From: Hibiscus mutabilis
Taxonomy: Eukaryota > Streptophyta > Magnoliopsida > Malvales > Malvaceae
Reading direction: 5' to 3'
Assembly (NCBI GenBank): GCA_019671005.1
Contig: CM033741.1
Location: forward strand, 7,378,001-7,442,000
Length of the DNA stretch: 64,000 nucleotides
Shown here piece after piece: positions 21,238 to 32,439 of the stretch. Both the position numbers and the translations under genes were made by a program. Position 1 is the first letter of the stretch. Every line of letters starts with the position of its first letter. Below the pieces are notes generated by a model, which saw only the letters and a list, made by a program, of their open reading frames with translations, did no database searches and was not told the DNA's origin.

Positions 21238-24200
21238 TTAATAGCTCTTCGCCACATTTGGATGATCAGAATCATAGTCCTCTGCCTTCAGAATTGGCTC
21301 TTTTACTCTCTTCTCTACATCAGCTTTAGCTTTCCGGGATGCACAATTAATTTGTCTGTCATGCCGAACAACATTCAAAGACTAAGAAACAATAACAAAA
21401 GAGTTAGCTAGCTCCGTTTGCCCTGGCTTTGTTTTTTTATTGCACGAAGAGGGGTGACGGTGATACTTTTTTTTGGCTATGTTACCACATTTACAAGACA
21501 AATGTCAGATATAGATATATGTTCAGCAGGAGTATGTTCAATTCTTTTCCGAACTTTTTCGCATACACGAAGGATCATACTCCTATCTTCATATACTCTT
21601 GTCATATATGTATATGTATATGTATAGCATAATATAGTATATATATAGTATATTATTATTATTATGTATATTTAATGTGTATATAGTATTATATATAATG
21701 TATATTATATTTATATATGATATATTTAGTATATTATTAAGTATATATTATTTATTATGTATATATTATAAGTTATATTTTTTATCTATATTTTATACTC
21801 TATAAATTATTACTAACTTTTCTATTATCATTTATTCGTGTAAATATCGTATACAATATTTTGCTTTATTGTTCTGGTATTTCTATTGGGAGTGTCATCC
21901 CGGTCTCCGGGTGTCATCTCCTCTGAATACTGTGGATACCAAGGTAAATTTTGATTTGTCGTACCTGTGCATTTTTTAATATTTATATTGTTTATTTATT
22001 TTTGCATTTTTTACTGTTCATATATATAATTGATGCATATAGTTTTAGGCCTTATTGTTTCGATGCTTTTATTGGGAGTGTATCCCGATCTTCGGGTGTC
22101 ATCTTCTTTGAACGTTGTGAATATCAAGGCAAATTTTAATTTGTATGCGTGCATTTTGGGAATTAAGTTTTAAATTAAATTGAATTTTTATTTTCCTTAA
22201 TAAATATAATGCGAACCCTTAAATACCAATTTTGAGCATGGTGGGGTGTTAATCTTTTCTCACTCATAACCAACTCTCAAACACATCTCTGGTTGACTTT
22301 TCGGTTTCCAGTCTACCTTATCTAAGTAACCGGTGACGACTCCAATTTTTTTAATTTTTATAATAAAAAAACGAGCTTTTATAGAAAAACAGGTTTCACA
22401 AGGAAGCCCCGAATCCACAGGTGGCTACAATGTTCAGCACGAGTATGTTCAATTCTTTTCCGAACTTTTTCACATACACGAAGGATCGTATTCCTATCTT
22501 CATATACTCTTGTCATATATGTATATGTATAGGACACGTGTATCAAACACAAGTACTTCAGGCTATGTTGCTCCGACTTTTTTCTTTTTAAATGCTCATT
22601 TTCCATGTATACCAAGACAATAGTATGTACACGAGATATTCATACCTGAACATAGAATCCGAGTGACATTGGTTTTAGCTGCTTCACTATACTCGAAGTT
22701 CATGTATTTGAAAGTTCCTTTTGAAGATCTTATCTCTACATGCATGTCCAAAATACCGGATATGGGTGATGCTCCGGTATTTCAAAAGAAAAAAAAAAAG
22801 AATTGGATGTGATCCTCTAAGGACGTATCTCTAAAAGATACTCCAAGTGCATACTTGTATCACACCTGAATCCGATAACAGATAAAATCTGCAAGAAAAG
22901 AGAAAATTGATACTCACAGTCGAGCTTTCTTCTTCTCTTTGTACCTCATCATGGCATTTTCTCTGGCTTCTGAATGAAAGCTCTCTATGTCGGGTGAAAT
23001 GCATGAAGCATCCCCATCTATGATAGGTGAAACTCCATTATCAAGGAAGTCGGGAGCACTGGTATCAGCGCTGAACCTTGAAACAGACAACATTGCTGAA
23101 TAAGATGGTTGAATTGTGCAAGCAGAAGTGTTGAATCCCTAGAAGTTATGAAAGAAATATGGTTAGGTGAAATCCATTTTAATATCCTATTTTACTCGGA
23201 CACGAAGGTGTCTATGTTGCCTTACATGGGTAACGTCAAATTTTTGGATTTGAAGAATCTTGAAGATCATATCTCCGTATTCATATGATGGACACAGATA
23301 TTGGACAATGAGTATTTTAGAGCACCATTTCTATGTCAGCAGACTGAATGGTGAAAACAAGTGAGCCCAGTGTATTGGCACAAAAGGAACACACAAATAA
23401 GCTACACAGATCTAGGCACGGTGTAGGATTTTTTTTTTCTCTAATCTTTTTCTCCCAAATATAAAATCAGTGCCGAAGGAACAATTTGGTTCTAAAGGGT
23501 TCTTTACGGTACAAGTTTTATATGCATTGAACAAAATCCGAATATACGTCAAATACAAGTTTTGTAGCAAAATATATGTATTATAAAGTCACAAGATAAA
23601 AGAAGAGTACCATGAACCTAACCTCCACTGATATTGTATTAACATTATCCGAGTTGTTGATGGTCATTTCCTTCTTCATAGATGAGCTTGGAACATCTTT
23701 ATTAGCAAGCAGTCCCCTGGTTGTGTCTTGATCAACACCAAACAGGTCTTCAAAGTTGCGGAAAGATAAATCAATATCGGGCATGTTGAAATCATCTGGG
23801 CAGAATGTGTCTTCACAAACTCCAAGATCTTGCATATTTTGAGACCATAACTGCGGAATTCAATTAAGAAAAACATTTAACACAAATATCGGAATATTGG
23901 TATTTCAAGAAAAATAAAAAGTTCTACCAATTCTGCATAGGATCTATTTCAATGACTTTGCGATCAGTGGAACAGACCTGACTATTACGGATTGGAATTT
24001 TGCATAGCTAAATAGATTCTCTGTAAAAAGGCACCCCGGAAGCTGAAGATGACAATAAGTTGTCCAGATCCGAATTCAGCTCCTCAAGCAGATTGTTAGG
24101 TCGGTGGATATTGGTACCAATACCTTGGACTAGATTACTATCAACATTTTTTGAAGAGGTGCATATTGAAGAAGATGTGTCAGCTTGTTCTAGGCCACCA

Positions 24201-25466
24201 ATATAAGGCAAATGACCATCTCCCTCAGTAAGCTGAAGCTTTTTCAGGTCAAGAATCTGTTGCAGAATCAATGGAGTATTTTTCATCTGCTGAACTTTGT
24301 TAACAACCTGCAATAACAAGAGCACGGTAAAAAAGTGTTCCAAGCTCTTTATTCCAAGTTTTGAATGATCAAATTTAATAACCTGCAATAATTAGAGTAC
24401 CTAAGAAGCAAATGAAAATCCCTCCATGCTAGAGGCAAGTGAGAATCCTTATCATCCATCAAATCATTCTATTTTTAGATGATAGATTTGTCTTATTTAG
24501 ACAAAATTCTACTACAAACTAATTATAATTCTTAAACATATGAACCTTAACAGTTAGAAACTTTCCAAAATCTTGTATCTTTTTCCAATATTTAATATCT
24601 CTATCTCTCGAACTCGAATGCGAGTATTAAACTCAGATATGTACTTAATAAGGGTATGTTCAGATTTTCCCTAGTTTTCTGTTTGTAGATCCCTAGAGGT
24701 CATATAAAAATACCCATGTTCAAATATGCGCCAGACATAAGCACTTCAAGGAAGATGAGGAGTCCAAGCGATGTACTTCAGGGTAGTTAACTGTAGATTG
24801 CATATGTTTGCTGCATATTAGGGGATTCTCAAGTAGGCAAAAAAATGTCAATGGTGCATGCATAACCATAGCAGATTATCGGTATAGCAGTTAAAGAAAA
24901 ATATTGAGAAATCACTAAGATCTACTTGCAAGTAAACCCTGTCAATTAACGTTGATTTGTTGACTGTTCGATCCAGAATTGCGTCCTGTGGCAGCAAGAG
25001 AAGTCGAACCAGATTTACTCGACGAGGCTCCAATTTGCAAACAAGACTGTCTTAAATTCCCCAGTTGGACCGCATTGGCATTCATAGAAACACGTGAATT
25101 GGATAGAGACTGATCTTGAAGAGCATTGTTATCCAATTCATTAATTTCAAAGCCCCACAATGCTGCAAAATACCTAGCCGAAGGGCATCCCAAATAGCTA
25201 CTAACTGCACGTCTCTAGTGGTGCTGGGAAGAAGCATAATGAATGCTTTGGTCACAACCATTGCACAAGAACATCCGGTGATCGAAACAACAAACGTGTG
25301 ACGGGCGGCGTCGGCAAGAGTCACACAGGAGGGTACGAAGATGCCGGTTCAAAAGTGCGTTGGCCGAATGGACCTTCGCATCGCAGGAAAGGCGCAGATG
25401 TGCTGCATCAGATTTGCAATAAACAACTGGTCTTGAACTTGTGCAGAATTCACAGATTTTCTCCAT
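21238..25466 (-). pseudogene. BBX27: BBX26/BBX27-like B-box gene, nonsense-broken
   Basis: Five exons on the minus strand: 25466-24951, 24307-23978, 23850-23623, 23138-22918 and 21381-21238. Exon 1 has two B-boxes: MEKICEFC...CDAKVHSAN (zinc-binding Cys/His/Asp) and LLCDSCRRRPSHVCC...CNGCDQSIH. A TAG sits at codon 84 (25215-25217), yet the same frame goes on with RRAVSSYLGCPSARYFAALW, matching family members. Exon 2 has a second TAG at 24008-24010, after which the frame continues to a good CAG|GTCTGT donor. Exon 4 ends in ENAMMRYKEKKKAR, the start of a CCT domain. Exon 5 has QINCASRKAKADVEKRV, but no acceptor keeps phase with exon 4 and a short extra stretch precedes it. Family members are nuclear regulators of light and flowering responses. 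At best an 83-residue double B-box peptide could still be made. Confidence 0.85.
21519..22532. repeat. LTR-like insertion flanked by ~105-bp direct repeats
   Basis: The block 21519-21627 (starting ATGTTCAGCAGGAG, ending TATATGTATAG) recurs at 22430-22532. Between them are 802 bp holding a TA-rich tract (21630-21790), two similar blocks of about 92 bp (about 21868-21960 and 22050-22143, each with TATTGGGAGTGT), and a segment at 22212-22429 related to the 3' part of the Tat-like LTR at 34292-36410 (shared ACCAATTTTG, CTAATC/TTAATC and GACGACTCC/GGCGACTCC motifs). It ends GGTGGCTACA. The whole lies in the last intron of the BBX gene. Confidence 0.7.
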
Positions 25467-26570
25467 CTCAAAGCTCCCAAATTTTAAAAAAAAAATGTCT
25501 TCCGGAATATATATATGTGTTCAAATGATCACTTCAAATTCATAAGCTTGATAATGTAACAAAATGATGATGTTCTTTCGATGAAGAAATCTCCAGCTCC
25601 ACTTTACAGGATCTACAAAAGTTCATGATAATTATTGAGAAATCTAAACTACATATATTTGTCGCACTCTTCATTTTTTTCAAGTACTCTGTATTAGAAT
25701 ATGATCCGTTAAAAACTCCCTGAATATATTAAAATCTTAACAAAATCGAATATATCCGCGTCGAACATATATCCATATCCAACACTCACACGATGCTTGG
25801 AAATCTGATTTAGAAGCATGCCAAAAAATGGATTTTCTTAAGAGAAAGGAAAGAAAGAACCCTTGGTTTATATCAGTTCTAACAGCAAAACGAGAGAATA
25901 ATAAATTAAAATCACTAACAAGACAAATTCAGCAGAAACTAATTAGAATTATTCTTTCTCATGCAACTCCTTTTTTCCCCGGTCTTAGGAATTCTCCACA
26001 ACCAAGTAACTTTAAGAAAAAAACACAATCGAATTATGAATTTAACTCTATTCATCTTTTCAGCTGATCTATCATTAAACAAAAGAGATCTAAGATACAA
26101 AGATCTAGAAGTTAACAATACCTTTGTGTTTGTTTCCCGAGGAAAAAAACTAAGCAGGAAACTAGAAAAATTCCATGAAAACTCAAAATAAGATTAAAAA
26201 AAAGATGTTAATTTTTGATTGAGTTCTCGTTTACCTTCCCATTTTGTTTCTGTTATCGATTTGCTTTTTCGCCTTTTTTCTTTCTATTATCTAATTTATC
26301 TTGCCTGCCTTGTGCATTGTTCTGCTGACGTGTGCAAAGAGAGAGTGAACTTTATGCTGACGTGGAACGAACACGTTATCCTTTGTGGGACCCGGCAACG
26401 TTATCCACTGTGCATGTGAGTGAAACTGTTTCGTTTGGCGTTTCCCTTCTCATGTTAAGTGATCCTCAGAGGCGAACCCGCCGCACCAATAGCACCTCGC
26501 CACGTGGTCGTATGATTTGCTATGATGACGGCTGCAACCAACACGACTATTAACAATGTTAGAAGAAAGC
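25467..26570 (-). promoter_or_regulatory. Upstream region of BBX gene with G-box
   Basis: This is the 5' flank of the minus-strand BBX pseudogene. A palindromic G-box CCACGTGG lies at 26500-26507, a TGACGTGG at about 26358-26365, and CCAAT at 26486-26490. G-boxes bind bZIP and bHLH factors and are common in light- and ABA-responsive plant promoters. A possible leader-intron donor, AAAG|GTATTG on the minus strand, lies near 26120. The motif function is inferred. Confidence 0.4.
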
Positions 26571-27913
26571 CCAAAATAATATTGGCTTAATTGTGAAATA
26601 AGTGCTAAGCTATATTTTTTGTTTCAGATAGGTGCTAAAATATTTTTCGGGCCAACTTGATGCTTAACATTTTTATAGTTATTATTTTAGGTGCCGCCGA
26701 GCCCCCTAATAGACATCGAAGACACCCCTTCACTCACTCCAGACTTGCAACAAAATGAGGGAAGGAGGGAGGGAGGGAGGGAGAAGAAACATAGACAAAC
26801 ATAAAAAGGACGAAGATAATATAGTGATCGTTGGAGGTGTCGTTAACCGACACTAAAAATCAAGAGAAACACCGGATCGAGATAGATGGTCTTCCCTCAA
26901 AATCTCGTCTGAAGAGAATGGAGAAAATTGTTGAACAGAAAAGATTACTGCTCCTAGGGGTATAAATGACATATCCATCACAGAAGATAATTATTGGTCG
27001 AAAGAAAGACGAGCTGATCACTGACAAAAAATGACCGGCCAAAAGAAAAGGAGCGACTAGGGTTTTTTTAGGGAAAGCTTTGAAGTTGAGAGAGAGAGCT
27101 TCATAAAGATACTCAACAGATATTTGAAATAGTGGTCAAATTTTTTTTTGTTGACACTTTAGGTAAAAGTTCAAATCATGATAGTAAAACACTTTTTCCA
27201 TTGTATACAAAAACCCCTTAACCTATAAAGATTGTATGCCAATCTTTACAAATGAGATAAGAAGTCATTCTACGTTTCCTTTCAATACAATTTAGTTTTT
27301 TTCTTCTCAAATTATGATATCTTTTTTTTTTCTCTCGTTTTCTATAATACTCCGAATTAAAAATAAAATATTTACAATTTATATTAAAAGGAAACCAAAT
27401 TTTCATTGATTCTCAATGTAAATTGAAAATTTTATGCTATAGTTTAGACATTTTTAAGCTTCAATAATCTTTTATAAATAAAGATCCAATTTACTCAACC
27501 TTTTAAGGATGTTTTCTTTTTTTTACTTATAAGAGGGAAAGAGAAAATTTGTTCCTAATAGTTCTAGAATCCACAATCTAAGGGAGGAGAAGGTGTCAAC
27601 TAAAAACTTTTAACTACTTGCTTTACAGATTGTTGATCAACCTTGTAAGGATGTTCAGTTCGCTTTATCTAAGACTACAATAAAATATAAGATTACACTA
27701 CTTGATCCACGAACATTACAGACAAGCCATTTTGATTCACAAACATTATAGACAAATTGTGACTTACCTTAGTCCTTACACTGACTCTCCGTTAAATCTT
27801 ACATTTGAACTAAATTAATCCTATTCCATAATCTTATTTTCTATTATAGAAACACTCGGAGAACACACAAATAAGAATTTGTCATGTATATATATAATCC
27901 TTTAGAGTTGTGG
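26571..27913. other. Gene-free stretch with GGGA microsatellite
   Basis: No gene is seen. A short GGGA/GGAG microsatellite lies at about 26760-26784 and several T- and A-runs follow. The wording at 26580-26700 (AAATAAGTGCTAAGC, ATAGGTGCTAAAATA) resembles the ends of the MITE at 27914-28255 but without a matching partner. Confidence 0.45.
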
Positions 27914-28255
27914 AGCATAAAGTCAAAAATAGCTCTAACATTTGACATTTTGGTTACTTTAGCACCTATTCTTTTTTTTTGTGCAAACAGCCTCTTAACG
28001 TTTAGTTTTCGTTCAATTTTCACCATCGATGGATGAAAACCATTAGTCAACAGATGTTGACCATCTGGGGCTGACATGGCATGGGGAGATGACGTAGCAG
28101 TGCCACATGGCAAAGATGACTTGTAAAAAATATTTTTAATTAATTAAAATCAACACAATACATGACCTACAAAAGAAACTATAACCTTAAAAAAGGAATA
28201 GGCGCTAAAGTGACCAAAAGATCAAATGTTGTGAGCTATTTTTGACTTTATGCTA
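27914..28255. repeat. 342-bp MITE with long inverted ends
   Basis: AGCATAAAGTCAAAAATAGC on the left is matched by the reversed right end, and the inverted similarity runs on for about 55 bp through TTTTGGT and GCACCTATTC / GAATAGGCGC. AGTTGTGG flanks both sides (27906-27913 and 28256-28263), an 8-bp duplication. There is no coding capacity; an hAT-like origin is likely. Confidence 0.8.
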
Positions 28256-28317
28256 AGTTGTGGTGAAGATCAATACTTTTTCCTCCGTATAAAAAAAGCT
28301 ATTCCAATAACCTTTTA

Positions 28318-28482
28318 GGCAGTTGTCAACAAACTGAATGCCGAAAAGCTCGATATATCGATCACAGCCTCTCATCTGCCCAATGCACATGCTATCCTTG
28401 CCAATCAAACCGGCTTTAAGGTATCACACATAGGCCGAGAAGCCAATAGGATTGCACACTCTTTTGCACATTAAATCATGAC
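28318..28482 (+). pseudogene. LINE RNase H C-terminal fragment
   Basis: A short plus-strand frame reads VVNKLNAEKLDISITASHLP and ends VSHIGREANRIAHSFAH before a stop. The motif VSHIGREANRIAHSFA is the conserved last helix region of the RNase H-like domain in plant LINE polyproteins. No tail or target duplication could be placed, so it is an old fragment. Confidence 0.55.
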
Positions 28483-28744
28483 TTGTAATGAGGCCTCTGC
28501 AAAGTGTTTTCCTTATCAAAAGGTTTAAAAAAATTATGGACGAATACTCCTCACCTTAAAACTATTAAAATATAGTCTATAGATTTCAATTTCGCTCGTT
28601 ACTGATAATGTATAATATGTATGTAATGATAATATATAAATAATGTATAATACATGTACATCGACAAATGAAAAAACATATTACACGATGGCAATGTTAA
28701 GCATATATCCTTAAAGTAAATTCTTGCTTAATACATAACCTAAA

Positions 28745-31171
28745 TGTAACCTCCTAAATTTAACCTAATTCTTAAGTCGAAACTTGAAAGTTAAATTTGA
28801 AAAACTTGTCTCTCAAGCAAGGTTATTAGGTTTAATAATTTAAATTACAACTTAATTATAAAGATCAAAACCACAAAATTATATCTTTTAAATAAAACGT
28901 AGTCGTTTAGCAAAATTTCAAGTCATTATAAAATTCGAAAGAAATTCAAATAATAAATGCATGTCAAACCAATAAGTCTCAAATAAATATAATGTCCCAA
29001 ATACAAAATATTCGAAAAAAATAATAATAATAGATAAAATCAAATGTCTGTATAACCATACTATATAATAAGATAATGTCTGATGATACGAAATCCTCCA
29101 AGTACCGTACGCCTAAGCCTGAGTATCTGAAAGAAGAACTAGGGGAGTAAGCTATGAAGTTCAGTGTCTCTAAAGTGCAGATAAAAAACACATAACAGAA
29201 ATTCGAACAACAAGCATAATTTAACAGTCAACTCAATATACATATGCATTTATTAAGAGACATAAAATGTAATGCCATGCACCAATCTCCATACACCATC
29301 CGAAGAGTAAGGTTCCCCAGAACCACTCTAACTACATCGTCACCATCCGAAGTGAAATCTCGACCCGGGGTGGAGCCACTGATCTGAAGCGGAATTCAGC
29401 CCAAAGGGTGAACCCACTGAACTTCCTCGTACAATTTCCCAACCCAAATGATATGACATGTTCCGGTTATTATATTCCAAGTCTGAAAGTATATCCGATC
29501 TATTACTCAAATTGTGTGCAACATAAGTCCGAAATTTTATTCAGCCCGATTCAAATATGTGGTGCATGGCAAGTCATCATTCAATTTATTATATAACTCA
29601 TAAATCATTCAAACAATTCCGTCAATCACATATACACATATGCACACATAACACTGAGCACAGAAATAATGTAGCACAAAAAGAGACAACACCTACGAGG
29701 ACAACAAAACATAAATATCTATTACTACTACTATGCCACTTAATATAATCACTAATGAAACCATACTCACGTGCAGAACCCGCGGACTGTGCAGAAGGAG
29801 ATCAACCAGGTGGAAGAGAAGGAAGGTTTTCAGGCTCCGAGTCAAACGTCACCTGAACACATTAATATTCGAATCAGATTCTGATATTCAAAATCCCAAA
29901 ATATTAAATACGATTAATTGCAAAATTAAACGGTCGAAGGTTCACTTTGTCAAAAATAACAATTGAGCCAGTTAAACGAGTAAGATCCGATCAATGAGTC
30001 ATGGTCAAAACCCAGTTCGATCAATTGATTCTATCGGTTCGATTCAAATCAACAGTCTAATTTGAACGCTGGTTCGATTCGGTCGATTCACAGCTTCGGG
30101 TTCACAAAATTCGGTCCGATTCACACACTAGTCTGGTTCAAAAAGTTGGTTCAAATAAGGAAATTTGATTTAGCTCACTGCCAAAAAAAACATGTATAAA
30201 TTCATGGCACAAGGGCCCCACCCAAATTATTCCCTGCCAACCTTTAAACTCAGTCACGTGGGCTTAAAAAAATAATAATGGGTCCCACCTCAATATCCAA
30301 CAAACTAATTGGTTTCACTTCTAATCGGATCAACACAAAAATATTTTGGGTCAACAGTTTAGCCGGTTCAGTTCAAGTCTGTTGAACTTGTTCGGTTTAA
30401 AGGTCCGGTTTGATCAAAGGTCAAAAGGACCGGTTCTTTTATTTTAGTTCCAACCAAAAATTACACCAATGCCACTACACCAATTTCCCAAATTACAGAC
30501 TGGAATAACAACCTAGAATATGCATCAGAGGGTTTTCAAAATACCCACACAAAAATCGAATGAAGGTACCAACAAGACTTACCAAAACCAGATGCAAACA
30601 CGCATGAGAGGTTTGAACGAAAACTAAGAACACCGATCGACGAGAGATAAACGGACGGAGAAAGAAAACACACCCAAAACCACAGCACGATAAACGCACG
30701 GCCAAAAACCCTTACCAAAACTCGATCGAACACACAAAAATGTTGGGTTTCGGTCGGAATGATATGGAGAGCATACCAACAGTTTCTAAACGACAAAAGA
30801 GTGGCAATGGAGGCTTGATTGAGATTCAATCGAAAAAGAATGAAAGGGGTTTTGTGGGTTAAAGCATAGGAGAAAAGAGAGAAAGAGACGTGCGGCAAAA
30901 AATTGAAATACACCAGCAGAGGGCTAGGGCAGAACAAAAGAATTAATACCCCAAAATTAATGAGAAAATTACATTATAAGGGCTCGCAAGAAAAATAGCT
31001 TTTTGGATTAGACCCAAGAGTTCAGAAGTTTCCCAATTTAGCCCTCAAAACTCAATTAACTCCATACACTAGAATTAGGGTTTCACATTAGAAATTCCCA
31101 ATTTTAGGGTTTTCAATTTTAGAATTTTAAATTTTAAGATTTTTGAATTGGAGAAAAATTAAGGTGTTACA
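28745..31171 (+). mobile_element. Solo LTR, Ty3/gypsy type, TSD CTAAA
   Basis: The 2427-bp segment begins TGTAACCTCC and ends GGTGTTACA. CTAAA lies on both sides (28740-28744 and 31172-31176), a perfect 5-bp duplication, and no coding region is inside, so it is a solo LTR left by recombination. It shares blocks with the LTR at 53461-55011: TCCTCCAAGTACCGTA, TATCTGAAAGAAGAACTA and CAGCCCAAAGGGTGAA versus CAGCCCGAAGGGTGAA. The TGTAAC ends are typical of plant gypsy chromovirus LTRs. ORFs inside, including a 133-aa minus-strand frame at 30536-30937, show no domain. Confidence 0.9.
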
Positions 31172-31429
31172 CTAAACCTAGAAATATTGGAACACAACCC
31201 AAAAGAATGATTATCATGTGACAAACCATGTATAAATATATTATAAATATACAAATATATCAAAATCTATGTAACACGTCATTGACGTTAAATTCTATAT
31301 AAATATAATACTTAAACATGTGATGTTTAACCTCTTCATTTTTTTCTTATAATACCAATGTCAAACCCTCATCCAATTTATATAAATACAGAACATTTTG
31401 GGAACAAAGACTGAACATAACCATGGCAA

Positions 31430-31695
31430 ACAAGCAGTACCCACCCACCCTTATTTCTGATTCAGTAATATTTGTTGACCAGAAGTGAAAGGATTTTAAG
31501 GTTTTGTCTGCAACTTTATTGATTGGAGCAGGCATAAGTGAAAGGTGATGGTGTCCATATGGCTTTGGAGCACACATACGCCCTCTTAGATTTGATAAAT
31601 CTGGAATAAAAATTTGTTTAAAGTGGTCACACGAAGGTGGAGAAGTCGGGTGTAGATTTGATAATTCTTGTTTGCCTACATAACCAGAAGCTGTG
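31430..31695 (-). pseudogene. Exon-like fragment of unknown protein
   Basis: On the minus strand a good acceptor (TTTGTTTCACAG) is followed by an open frame: GKQELSNLHPTSPPSCDHF, then IPDLSNLRGRMCAPKPYGHH, APINKVADKTLKSFHFW and STNITESEI, with a possible donor near GTGGGTGGGT. The residue composition looks like real protein, unlike the surrounding repeats. I do not recognise the family. It may be an exon captured by a transposon or the last trace of a lost gene; no second exon was found. Confidence 0.3.
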
Positions 31696-32439
31696 AAACA
31701 AAGATGGAAAATGACTTATATGACCATGCTGCTAAAAACCAAATATGAGGGCATTATGTTAAAATTTTTAAATAATTTTCTATATAGGCATTTTGGGGGC
31801 ATTCTCCTGAGGATGTTGACTTCAAGGAAGATGATTGAACCTAAGGGAGACTGAGGCATCCTCATGTACAAAACCAATTGCCCAGTAGGACCAGTGGAAA
31901 GTCAAGGGCATCACATTGAGCGCCACAAAAAATATATATGTCGCATTCATACATTTAGCTGCATTCATTTTGTAAATCATTTTTGGCACACATTACAAAA
32001 CAATCATGCATTTAGATTTAGTACATATACCAAAGTCACCACACATTTAGAATAGACTCATACATTGAAGATGCATGCATTTTTGCTTGTACATATAAAT
32101 AGGTCCAAGAAAGAGGCCGGAGAACCTCACCATGTGAGCAATAGCATGATGGCCAACCTTAGTCTTGGAGGAGGCCAAACAAAAGATGCTGAAACATCTA
32201 AATAAAAGGTACCAGTGACAAATTTTTTGAACATTTTCTAATAAATGTTTTTTTCTTTTTAGGATTCCATTCCTTCGACGATGGTGTGACGGACGCCAAT
32301 ATTTTCCAGATCATCACTTCTGCCAATAGAAACAACTCTTTTCGGATCTTACCCTATGTTGATAGAGTAACGGAATAAATTTTCCCAGGCATTGTCTTGT
32401 TGTTAGTGGCGCAACAATCCAGCACTTTGCAAATCATGC

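Noticed and set aside
21418..21632. Two overlapping plus-strand ORFs of about 68 aa
   Set aside because: They fall in the BBX intron and across a duplicated non-coding block.
30536..30937. 133-aa minus-strand protein gene
   Set aside because: It lies inside a solo LTR with intact TSD, has no domain and no homologous counterpart in the related LTR at 53461.
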